Shown here one piece after another: positions 50,210-57,602 of a stretch of DNA of 64,000 nucleotides. The notes below the pieces were generated by a model. The model was not told where the DNA came from, made no database searches, and saw only the letters and a list, made by a program, of their open reading frames with translations. Source of the DNA: Azospirillum rugosum (GTDB lineage Bacteria; Pseudomonadota; Alphaproteobacteria; Azospirillales; Azospirillaceae). A program made the position numbers and the translations under genes. Position 1 is the first letter of the stretch, and every line of letters starts with the position of its first letter. The stretch covers positions 29,229 through 93,228 of the forward strand of contig NZ_JAGINP010000032.1 of NCBI RefSeq assembly GCF_017876155.1. The letters are read 5' to 3'.

Positions 50210-50867
50210 CGGCCACCGCCGTGCGGCGGCTGTGGTCGGCCAGCAGGGCGCCGAATTCCTCGGCGTCGCGGCGGCGCAGGGCCTTCATGAAGACCTCGTG
50301 CTCGTCCACCGACTCCTGCCAGCGGCCGGCGTCGTAGTTGGCGAGCGAGCGGGCGCGCAGGATCTTCGTGGCGAAGCCGCCGTAGGTCGCCTCCAGCGCC
50401 GGATTGCGCGCCATGGCGACGATCTGCGCGTGGATCTGCCGGTTGGTCAGGAAATAAGCCGCGCGCTCCCCTGCCTCGTGCTGCGCGACGAGCTGGTCGT
50501 GCATCCGGTCGAGCTTGGTGAATTCGGCCTCCAGCCCGTTCTTGCAGGCCAGGGTCCCGGCCAGCCGTTCCAGCGCGTCCATCACCTCGAAGATCGCCGC
50601 GATCTCGTTGGGGTCCACCGGCGCCACGATGGCGCCGCGGTGCGGGCGCAGCTCCACCAGCCCTTCCGACGACAGCACGCGCAAAGCCTCGCGCAGAGGC
50701 GTGCGGGAGATGCCCAGCTGCTCGCACAGCTGCACCTCCGGCACGCGGACGCCCGGCGGCAGCTCCCCGTCCAGGATCATCGCGCGCAGCTCCGCCACGG
50801 CGGAATGGTGCAGCGTGGCGCGGCGGATCGGCCGGGCGGTGGTCTTCACGGTCTTCAGCGCGTCCAT
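50175..50867 (-). CDS. GntR-family regulator with FCD domain (heterocycle operon)
   Basis: A 230-residue FCD-GntR regulator. Winged helix about 15-80 (HHSAVAELRAMILDGELPPG, VPEVQLCEQLGISRTPLREA, LVELRPHRGAIVAPVDPNEI), then FCD (AIFEVMDALERLAGTLACKN, FLTNRQIHAQIVAMARNPAL, SVDEHEVFMKALRRRDAEEF), which in the family binds a metal and a carboxylate or similar effector. It faces the importer/amidohydrolase operon across about 230 nt that contain TTGTATACAA, so it is the likely repressor of that operon. A start at 50915 is possible but unsupported. Confidence 0.92.
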   Translation of the reverse strand: MDALKTVKTTARPIRRATLHHSAVAELRAMILDGELPPGVRVPEVQLCEQLGISRTPLREALRVLSSEGLVELRPHRGAIVAPVDPNEIAAIFEVMDALERLAGTLACKNGLEAEFTKLDRMHDQLVAQHEAGERAAYFLTNRQIHAQIVAMARNPALEATYGGFATKILRARSLANYDAGRWQESVDEHEVFMKALRRRDAEEFGALLADHSRRTAVAVIQALQPVRAP

Positions 50868-51027
50868 GCTCGCCCGGTGTCCTTCCCCAGAAGTGCTGCA
50901 TACTTGGGCATTCACGCCGAAAGGATGCGCTACGCCTAATTTTCAGGCAGGCGAGCCATCGTTCCCGCCACGGTTTCCACTATGCCGTAAGTAACTGAAA
51001 ATAGTCAACAAAATGGAAATCATTATT

Positions 51028-51037
51028 TTGTATACAA
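51028..51037. promoter_or_regulatory. FCD-GntR operator of the heterocycle operon
   Basis: TTGTATACAA, a perfect ten-base palindrome fitting TNGTNNACNA, inside ATTTTGTATACAATTTGG. It lies 59 nt before the binding-protein start and 161 nt before the GntR start, in an AT-rich patch of otherwise GC-rich DNA. Confidence 0.82.
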
Positions 51038-51095
51038 TTTGGCACGGCGCTTGCGACCGGCTGTGGGACGCAACCGCATCGGGGAACCCACGCTC

Positions 51096-52133
51096 ATGAC
51101 GTTCCGGACCACCGTTCTGAAGACCGCCATCCTGAAGACCGCCATCCTGAAGACTGCTGTCGCCGCCATCCTCGCCCTGTCCGCCACGGCTTCCGCGCAG
51201 GCGGCGGACACGATCAAGCTGGGCTTCGCGAAATGCGCCCACTGCCTGCCGATGGCGCTGACCCCGGGGCTCGCCAAGGGCGTGGAGATCGAGGCGATCA
51301 ACTTCAACTCCGGCAACGACGTGTTGACCGCGCTGGTGTCCAAGAGCATCGACGTCGCCCAGGTCACCTACCTCCACTACATCACAGCACTCGACAAGGG
51401 CTTCGACGTGGTCGCGGTGTCGGGCCAGGTGAACGGCGGGTCGGAGATCGTCACGGCCAAGGGCATCGACCTGAAGGCGGACGACTGGGACGGTCTGAAG
51501 GCGCTGATCGCCGCCCGCAAGGAGAAGGGGGAGCCGCTGCGCGTCGCGGCCTCGCGCGGCAACGCCCAGGACATCCACATGCGCGGCGCGCTGCTGAAGC
51601 ACGGCATCAACGTCAACAAGGACGTGCAGTTCGTCAACATCCCGAACCCGTCCGACCATGCCGCCGCCCTGCAGCGCGGGGAGGTGGACGTGATCTGCAC
51701 GGTGGAGCCCTTCGCCTCGCAGATCCGGCAGACCGGCGTGGGGAAGCATTTCGCCCTGCCCTATGACCAAGCGGCCGGCAACCTGACCAACCTGATCGTC
51801 ACCCGCTCCGACGTCATCAAGGAGCACCCGAAGGCGGTCGAGGCCACCGTCGGCTCCGTCGTCGCCATGGTGGAGACGCTGAAATCCGACCAGGCCGCCT
51901 GGGTCGACGTGATCAACAAATACACCGGCATGGACAAGGCCGTGGCGGCTGAAGCGCTGAAGAACGCGTCGCCCGACTACGCCATGCACAAGGACAGCAC
52001 GCTCGCCATCGCCGCGATGATGCGCGACCTGAAGTACATCTCCAACGACGTCTCGGCCAAGGCGGAGAAGAACCTGGACTACCGCTTCCTGGAGGCGGTC
52101 ACCAAGAAGCCGAAGGCCGACCTCGGCTACTGA
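51096..52133 (+). CDS. ABC transporter substrate-binding protein, NitT/TauT type
   Basis: A 345-residue binding protein. Its signal peptide contains a tandem LKTAILKTAILKTA, encoded by three 15-nt repeats at 51117-51161; cleavage is expected after ASAQA. The mature part has the SsuA/ThiY-family shape: IKLGFAKCAHCLPMALTPGL, VLTALVSKSIDVAQVTYLHY, and VDVICTVEPFASQIRQTGVG. A Cys pair (CAHC) sits near the ligand-binding N-terminus. It is the first gene of the operon with permease and ATPase. The ligand, probably the heterocycle degraded by the downstream enzymes, is not known. Confidence 0.92.
   Translation: MTFRTTVLKTAILKTAILKTAVAAILALSATASAQAADTIKLGFAKCAHCLPMALTPGLAKGVEIEAINFNSGNDVLTALVSKSIDVAQVTYLHYITALDKGFDVVAVSGQVNGGSEIVTAKGIDLKADDWDGLKALIAARKEKGEPLRVAASRGNAQDIHMRGALLKHGINVNKDVQFVNIPNPSDHAAALQRGEVDVICTVEPFASQIRQTGVGKHFALPYDQAAGNLTNLIVTRSDVIKEHPKAVEATVGSVVAMVETLKSDQAAWVDVINKYTGMDKAVAAEALKNASPDYAMHKDSTLAIAAMMRDLKYISNDVSAKAEKNLDYRFLEAVTKKPKADLGY
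51117..51161 (+). repeat. Three 15-nt tandem repeats in a signal-peptide coding region
   Basis: Units CTGAAGACCGCCATC, CTGAAGACCGCCATC and CTGAAGACTGCTGTC encode LKTAI, LKTAI, LKTAV, preceded by the similar VLKTA. In-frame expansion lengthens the n/h-region of the signal peptide. Confidence 0.9.
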
Positions 52134-52159
52134 TCCGCACAGCATAGGGACTCCGGGCC

Positions 52160-52966
52160 ATGACGGCACTGACGAAATCCTGGGAGCGGCTGGCCGTTCC
52201 CCTGTTCATCCTCGCCGCCTGGGAGGTCTTCTCCCGGTCCGGTGTCCTGCCGCAGGCGCTGCTGCCGGCGCCGTCGGTGGTTCTGCACACCTGGGCCGAC
52301 TGGATCACCGGCTTCGACGAGTCCTCGCAGGCCAACAGCGGCCGCTGGCTGGCCGACGCCCTGTCCAGCGCGTTGCGCGTCGCCGCCGGCTACGCCATCG
52401 CGGCGGTCAGCGGCGTGGCGCTGGGCATCGCCATCGGCTGGTGGCGCTGGGTGGAGCGCACGGTGGAGCCGACCATCCAGATGCTGCGCCCGGTGCCGCC
52501 GGTGTCCTGGATCCCGCTCGCCATCATCTGGTTCGGCATCGCCAACAAGCCGGCCATCTTCCTGGTCTTCCTGGGCGCCTTCTTCCCGATCCTGATGAAC
52601 ACCATCCACGGGGTGAAGACGGCCGACCGCAACCTGATCCGCGCCGCCTCCATGATGGGCGCGACGGAACAGCAGCTTCTGCGTCACGTCGTGTTCCCGG
52701 CGGCGCTGCCCAGCATCTTCGCCGGCCTGCGCATCGGCATCGGCGCCGCCTGGATGCTGACCGTCACGGCGGAGATGGTCGCGGTGAAGAGCGGCCTCGG
52801 CTACGTGCTGTGGGACAGCTACTACTTCCTGCGCTACGACCTCGTGCTCGCGGCCATGGCCAGCATCGGCCTTTTGGGCTTCGCCACCGACGGCGCCATC
52901 AAGCTGCTGATGTCCGCCGCGCTGCACTGGCAGCACGGCTCCACGCTCCAGAGCCGGGAGGGCTGA
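52160..52966 (+). CDS. ABC transporter permease, SsuC/TauC type
   Basis: A 268-residue permease with six hydrophobic segments. The start FILAAWEVFSRSGVLPQALLP and ALPSIFAGLRIGIGAAWMLT, and the EAA loop RAASMMGATEQQLLRHVVFPAA, match the SsuC/TauC/ThiX group. It forms the channel of the importer with the binding protein upstream (26 nt) and the ATPase downstream (4 nt). Confidence 0.94.
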   Translation: MTALTKSWERLAVPLFILAAWEVFSRSGVLPQALLPAPSVVLHTWADWITGFDESSQANSGRWLADALSSALRVAAGYAIAAVSGVALGIAIGWWRWVERTVEPTIQMLRPVPPVSWIPLAIIWFGIANKPAIFLVFLGAFFPILMNTIHGVKTADRNLIRAASMMGATEQQLLRHVVFPAALPSIFAGLRIGIGAAWMLTVTAEMVAVKSGLGYVLWDSYYFLRYDLVLAAMASIGLLGFATDGAIKLLMSAALHWQHGSTLQSREG

Positions 52967-52970
52967 CCCC

Positions 52971-53753
52971 ATGGCCTCCATCGACCTCCAGAACATCACC
53001 AAGATCTACCGCGACGCCAAGCGCAAGCGCGACCTGCTGGCCATCGACGACGTCAGCCTGTCGGTCCAGCCGAACGAGTTCCTGTGCCTGCTCGGCTCGT
53101 CCGGCTGCGGCAAGTCCACGCTGCTGAACATGATCGCCGGCTTCGAGAAGCCGACGACCGGCACCGTCACGGTCGGCGGCAAGCCTGTCGGCGGGCCGGG
53201 CGCCGACCGCGGCATGGTGTTCCAGCAGGCCAACCTGATGCCCTGGCTGCCGGTGTGGGAGAACGTGGCCTTCCACCTGCGCCTGAAGGGCTGGCGCAAG
53301 GCCGACCGGCGCAGCGCGGCGCAGGAATACATCGACATGGTGGGCCTGCGCGGCTTCGAGAACCACTACCCGGCGGAGTTGTCCGGCGGCATGAGCCAGC
53401 GCGTCGGCATCGCCCGCGCCCTGCTGCTGAACCCGCAGGTCATCCTGATGGACGAGCCCTTCGCCGCGCTGGACGCCCAGACCAAAATGGACATGCAGGA
53501 GGAGCTGGTCGCCATCTGGCAGAAGCAGCGCTGCACCGTCGTCTTCGTCACCCACAGCGTGGATGAGGCGCTGGTGCTCGGCACCCGCGTCGCCGTGATG
53601 ACCAGCCGGCCGGGCCGCATCCGGGAACTGATCGACCTCGACCTGCCGCGCCCGCGCGACATCACCAGCCCGCGCTTCAACGACCACAAGCGCCACATCC
53701 TGAACCTGATCCGCGAGGAAGGGATGCAGCAGCGTTCGGTGGCTGCCGCATGA
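52971..53753 (+). CDS. ABC transporter ATP-binding protein, SsuB/TauB type
   Basis: A 260-residue ATPase. Walker A SSGCGKSTLLNMIAGF, Q loop GMVFQQANLMPWLPVWENV (the MPW motif is typical of NitT/TauT ATPases), signature LSGGMSQRVGIARAL, Walker B VILMDEPFAALDAQT, and the His in FVTHSVDEALVL. It completes the NitT/TauT-type importer. Its stop overlaps the start of the amidohydrolase gene by 4 nt (ATGA), coupling transport to catabolism. Confidence 0.95.
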   Translation: MASIDLQNITKIYRDAKRKRDLLAIDDVSLSVQPNEFLCLLGSSGCGKSTLLNMIAGFEKPTTGTVTVGGKPVGGPGADRGMVFQQANLMPWLPVWENVAFHLRLKGWRKADRRSAAQEYIDMVGLRGFENHYPAELSGGMSQRVGIARALLLNPQVILMDEPFAALDAQTKMDMQEELVAIWQKQRCTVVFVTHSVDEALVLGTRVAVMTSRPGRIRELIDLDLPRPRDITSPRFNDHKRHILNLIREEGMQQRSVAAA

Positions 53754-55102
53754 GTGCTGACATAACAGCTGGGCCGCTGGACCTCCTCCTCACCGGCGCC
53801 ACCGTCCTGACCGGCGAAACCACCGGGACCATCGTCGAGGACGCCGCCATCGGCATCCGCGACGGACGGATCGTCCACCTCGCCCCGGCCTCAAAGCCAT
53901 TCCCGTCGGCCAAGGTCACGCGGGCGCTGCCGGGCCGCCTCGTGACGCCGGGCTTCATCAACGCCCACCTGCACGCCGTGCTGGTCATGGTGCGTGGTGT
54001 CGCCGCCGACCTGGGCTTCGCGCCGTCCTACACGCCCGGCATCCCCAAGGGGACCGACGCCACGCCGGAGGAGGCCCGCGCGCTGGCCCGGCTGGGCGCG
54101 GTGGAGGCGCTGCTCTCCGGCTCCACGCTGGTGTGCGACCACTTCGTCCACGCCGACGCGACGCTGGACGCCATCGCGGAGCTTGGCCTGCGCGTCCACG
54201 CCGGCTGGCGCGTCCACGACGTGGACTTCGCCCGCGTGGCGAACGGCGAATGGTCTTTCGACGCGGCCATCGGCGACGACCTGCTGCGCCGGACGCTTGA
54301 CCTGCACGACCGCTGGCACGGCGCCAACGGCGGGCGCATCCAGGTGCAGATGGCCGCCCATGCGCCGGACACCTGCTCCCCCGCCTTCCTGCGCACCATC
54401 GCCGGCGAGGCCGCCGCGCGGAACATGCGCGTCAACACCCACTTGGCGCAGAGCCGCGTGGAGGTGGAGCGCGTGAAGGCCTCCACCGGCCTCTCCCCGG
54501 CGGAGCTGCTGGATGAGGTCGGGCTGCTGAACGACCGGCTGCTCGCCACCCATTGCCTTTATGTGAGCGACACGGACATCGCGCGGCTCGCCGCCAGCGG
54601 CGCCCACGCCGTTCACGTCCCGAAATGCAACGCCGCCTCCGGCCGGCTGGCGCCGACGCCGGCGCTGAAGGCCGCCGGGGTGAACCTCGCGCTCTGCACC
54701 GACACGCAGCACGGCGACATGGTGGAGGCGATGCGCTGGGCGCTCGCCACCGCCCGCATCCAGCAGGGCGGCGTCACCGCCGACTGGCAGCCGGCCGACG
54801 TCTTCCGCATGGCGACGCTGGGCGGCGCGAAGGCCGTGGGCATGGCCGACGACATCGGCACGCTGGCCGTGGGCAAGAAGGCCGACCTCGTCGTCTTCGA
54901 CACCCGCCGCCCGCACCTGCGCCCGCTGGTCAACCCGCTCGGCACGCTCGTCCACACCGGCCAGGGGCGCGACGTGGAAATGGTGCTGGTGGACGGCGAA
55001 ACGCTGGTGGAGGACGGCCGCCCTGTCCGCGCCGACCTGGACCGGATCTGCATCGAGGCCGATCAGGCCGCCCGCGCGCTCTGGGCGCGCGCCCGAGCCT
55101 AA
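53750..55102 (+). CDS. Amidohydrolase-superfamily deaminase/chlorohydrolase-like enzyme
   Basis: A 450-residue enzyme of the AtzA/TrzA/SsnA-type branch. The metal ligands are H73 and H75 in FINAHLHAVLV, H231 in RVNTHLAQSR, H268 in LLATHCLYVSD and D318 in LALCTDTQHGDM, where the family normally reads a GTDG-like motif. VHVPKCNAASGRLAP fits the substrate-side loop. Such enzymes hydrolyse C-N or C-Cl bonds on ring systems (cytosine, guanine, triazines, creatinine). It follows the importer with a 4-nt overlap and precedes two more ring- or amide-directed enzymes. The exact substrate cannot be told from sequence. Confidence 0.87.
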   Translation: MSADITAGPLDLLLTGATVLTGETTGTIVEDAAIGIRDGRIVHLAPASKPFPSAKVTRALPGRLVTPGFINAHLHAVLVMVRGVAADLGFAPSYTPGIPKGTDATPEEARALARLGAVEALLSGSTLVCDHFVHADATLDAIAELGLRVHAGWRVHDVDFARVANGEWSFDAAIGDDLLRRTLDLHDRWHGANGGRIQVQMAAHAPDTCSPAFLRTIAGEAAARNMRVNTHLAQSRVEVERVKASTGLSPAELLDEVGLLNDRLLATHCLYVSDTDIARLAASGAHAVHVPKCNAASGRLAPTPALKAAGVNLALCTDTQHGDMVEAMRWALATARIQQGGVTADWQPADVFRMATLGGAKAVGMADDIGTLAVGKKADLVVFDTRRPHLRPLVNPLGTLVHTGQGRDVEMVLVDGETLVEDGRPVRADLDRICIEADQAARALWARARA

Positions 55103-55133
55103 AAAGACAATTCCAAGAAAGAAGACCAAGACC

Positions 55134-55865
55134 ATGACCGACCGCGTCCTTCTGGGCATGCTGACGCCCTCCTCCAACACGGTGCTGGAGCCGGTGACCT
55201 CCGCGATGCTGAGCGGCCTGCCCGAGGTCACCGCCCATTTCGGCCGCTTCACCGTCAAGGAGATCTCGTTGCGCGCCGCAGCGCTCGACCAGTTCACCGA
55301 CGCGCCTTTCCTGGATGCCGCCCGGCTGCTGGCCGACGCGCGGCTGAACGTGATCGGCTGGAACGGCACCTCGGCCGGCTGGCTGGGCTTCGACGCCGAC
55401 GTGCGTCTGTGCAAGACGATAGAGGCCGAGACGGGCATCCCCGCCTGCACCTCCATGCTGGCGCTGAACGAGATCCTGGAAACCACGGGCCGCAAGCGCT
55501 TCGCCATCGTCAGCCCGTACCTGGACGAGATTCAGGAGAAGATGGTCGCCAACTACAACGCCGCCGGCTTCGAGGTGGTGGCGGAGCGGCACCTGAACGA
55601 CCGCGGCAACTTCTCCTTCTCCGAGATCAGCGAAGAGCGGATCGAGCGCCTGTGCGCCGAGGTGGCCGAAGCCAAGCCCGACGCCATCGCCATCATCTGC
55701 ACCAACATGCGCGGCGCCCCCGTGGCGGAGCGGGTGGAGAAGGCGCTGGGCATCCCCGTCTACGACACGGTGTCCACCGTGGTGTGGAAGGCGCTGCGCA
55801 TGACCGGGGTGGACACCCGCCGCGTGACGGGCTGGGGCAGCCTGTTCCAGGAACTGCACGGCTGA
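55134..55865 (+). CDS. Asp/Glu-racemase-fold enzyme, AMDase/maleate isomerase-like
   Basis: A 243-residue protein of the aspartate/glutamate racemase fold. It has a GTS triad at 78-80 (VIGWNGTSAGWLG), the dioxyanion-hole position of arylmalonate decarboxylase, and one active-site Cys, C189 in AIICTNMRGAPV. Maleate cis-trans isomerase would have two cysteines, as would racemases. FTVKEIS, GIPACTSMLALNEIL, and VSPYLDEIQEKM keep the general family layout. With only one Cys it might decarboxylate, isomerise or hydrolyse an acid formed in the pathway. The gene follows the amidohydrolase by 31 nt. Confidence 0.82.
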   Translation: MTDRVLLGMLTPSSNTVLEPVTSAMLSGLPEVTAHFGRFTVKEISLRAAALDQFTDAPFLDAARLLADARLNVIGWNGTSAGWLGFDADVRLCKTIEAETGIPACTSMLALNEILETTGRKRFAIVSPYLDEIQEKMVANYNAAGFEVVAERHLNDRGNFSFSEISEERIERLCAEVAEAKPDAIAIICTNMRGAPVAERVEKALGIPVYDTVSTVVWKALRMTGVDTRRVTGWGSLFQELHG

Positions 55866-55872
55866 AGAAGCG

Positions 55873-55937
55873 ATCACCACGGAGACACAGAGACACGGAG
55901 AAGCCACCCCCTCTGTGTCTCCGTGTCTCTGTGGTGA
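55873..55937. repeat. Long palindromic repeat inside the catabolic operon
   Basis: A left arm with CACCACGGAGACACAGAGAC and a right arm with GTCTCCGTGTCTCTGTGGTG pair over about 26 positions around a short loop (GAAGCCACCCC), mostly with G-T wobbles or single mismatches. The motif GAGACACAGAGACACGGAG is a simple-sequence type seen widely in bacterial genomes. It lies between two genes of the operon, 32 nt before the dihydropyrimidinase start. Confidence 0.85.
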
Positions 55938-55968
55938 ACACTCAGGCGCATCACGAAAGGCTTGAACC

Positions 55969-57405
55969 ATGGACTTCGATCTGGTCATCCGCAACGGCAC
56001 GGTCGCCACCGCGTCGGACGTGTTCAAGGCCGATGTCGGCGTGCGCGGCGGCAAGGTGGCCGCGCTGGGCGAGAATCTCGCCGCCGGCCGGGAGGAGATC
56101 GACGCGGCCAACCTGCTCGTCCTGCCCGGCGGCGTGGACGGCCACGTCCATTTCGACCAGCCGACCGGCGACGAGTCGGAGATGGCCGACGACTTCCTCA
56201 GCGGCACGCGCTCCGCGGCGTTCGGCGGCACGACGACGGTGCTGCCCTTCGCCTGCCAGGCCAAGGGGCAGTCGCTGCGCGCCGCGGTGGAGGACTATCA
56301 CCGCCGCGCCGAAGGCAAGCCGGTGATCGACTACGCCTTCCACCTGATCGTCACCGACCCCACCGAACAGGTCCTGGGGCAGGAGTTGCCGGCGCTGATC
56401 CGCGACGGCTACACCTCCTTCAAGATCTACATGACCTATGACGCGCTGAAGCTGAACGACCGCCAGATCCTGGAGGTGCTGGACATCGCCCGCACCGAGG
56501 GCGCCATGGTCATGATGCACGCGGAGAACGCCGACTGCATCGCCTGGCTGACCGACAAGCTGGAGCGCGCCGGCCAGACCGCCCCCTTCTTCCACGGCGT
56601 CTCCCGCCCCCGCGTGGCGGAGCGCGAGGCCACCCACCGCGCCATCTCGCTGGCCGAGCTGGTGGACGTGCCGATCCTGATCGTCCACGTCTCCGGCGCC
56701 GACGCGGTGGAGCAGATCCGCTGGGCGCAGGGCCGGGGCCTGCGCATCTACGCGGAAACCTGCCCGCAATACCTGTTCCTGACCGCCGACGATCTGGGCG
56801 GCGACGGGTTCGAGGGCGCCAAGTGCATCTGCTCGCCCCCGCCGCGCGACGCCGCCAACCAGCGGGTGATCTGGGACGGGCTGACCGGCGGGACCTTCCA
56901 GGTCTTCTCCTCCGACCACGCGCCCTTCCGCTACGACGGCCCGAAGGGGAAGAAGGTCGCGGGCGAAAAGGCGCCCTTCCGCTGCGTCCCCAACGGCATT
57001 CCGGGCGTGGAAACGCGCCTTCCCCTGCTCTTCTCCGAAGGCGTGATGAAGGGCCGGATGGAGCTGACCAAGTTCGTGGAGCTGACCGCCACCAACCCCG
57101 CGCGCATGTACGGCCTGCACCCGCGCAAGGGCACCATCGCCGTGGGCGCCGACGCGGACATCGCGCTGTGGGACCCGTCCCGCACGGTGACGATCACCAA
57201 CGACCTGCTGCACCACAACGTGGACTACACTCCCTACGAGGGCATCGAGGTCACCGGCTGGCCGGTGGCGACCCTGTCGCGCGGCGAGATGGTGTGCCGC
57301 GACGGCGCGCTTCTGGCCTCGCCCGGCCGCGGCGCCTTCCTGCCCTGCGGCCTCCCGGCCCCCGCCCGCCCGAAGGGGGCGCCGGCGCCGGTCCTGCCGT
57401 TCTGA
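55969..57405 (+). CDS. Dihydropyrimidinase/hydantoinase-type cyclic amidohydrolase
   Basis: A 478-residue D-hydantoinase/dihydropyrimidinase. Metal ligands H59 and H61 (VDGHVHFDQP), the carbamylated K152 (GYTSFKIYMTYDALK), H184 (VMMHAENAD), H240 (LIVHVSGADA) and D316 (FSSDHAPFRYDGPKG) are all present, so it should open a cyclic amide ring, such as a dihydrouracil, hydantoin or related compound. The N-carbamoyl amidase or ureidopropionase usually needed next is not in the window. It is the last enzyme gene of the operon; a CstA-like gene follows 200 nt on. Confidence 0.93.
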   Translation: MDFDLVIRNGTVATASDVFKADVGVRGGKVAALGENLAAGREEIDAANLLVLPGGVDGHVHFDQPTGDESEMADDFLSGTRSAAFGGTTTVLPFACQAKGQSLRAAVEDYHRRAEGKPVIDYAFHLIVTDPTEQVLGQELPALIRDGYTSFKIYMTYDALKLNDRQILEVLDIARTEGAMVMMHAENADCIAWLTDKLERAGQTAPFFHGVSRPRVAEREATHRAISLAELVDVPILIVHVSGADAVEQIRWAQGRGLRIYAETCPQYLFLTADDLGGDGFEGAKCICSPPPRDAANQRVIWDGLTGGTFQVFSSDHAPFRYDGPKGKKVAGEKAPFRCVPNGIPGVETRLPLLFSEGVMKGRMELTKFVELTATNPARMYGLHPRKGTIAVGADADIALWDPSRTVTITNDLLHHNVDYTPYEGIEVTGWPVATLSRGEMVCRDGALLASPGRGAFLPCGLPAPARPKGAPAPVLPF

Positions 57406-57411
57406 AGACCA

Positions 57412-57437
57412 AACCCTCTCCCACCCCGGGAGAGGGA
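57412..57437. repeat. Short GC-rich palindrome (family A, single arm)
   Basis: CCCTCTCCCACCCCGGGAGA with GGG following, the same core as the larger repeats at 16421 and 32645. It sits 7 nt after the dihydropyrimidinase stop and may act as a terminator. Confidence 0.7.
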
Positions 57438-57602
57438 AATATCAAGCGCATGCTCGGTCAATCGGAGGCGGAAACAGGCCTCCGCCGCTCACCCCCGCTT
57501 TCCGACCGCTCGGCGCGCCATGGCGCCGCTCCGGGGACATCACCCCACAGCGGGTCGGGGGACTCCTAAGGTGACGGCAGATCCTTTCCAAGGAGAGCTG
57601 TC

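Noticed and set aside
57406..57602. Possible riboswitch before cstA
   Set aside because: Only a short GC-rich palindrome and a GGAGGC hairpin are visible; no known aptamer pattern.
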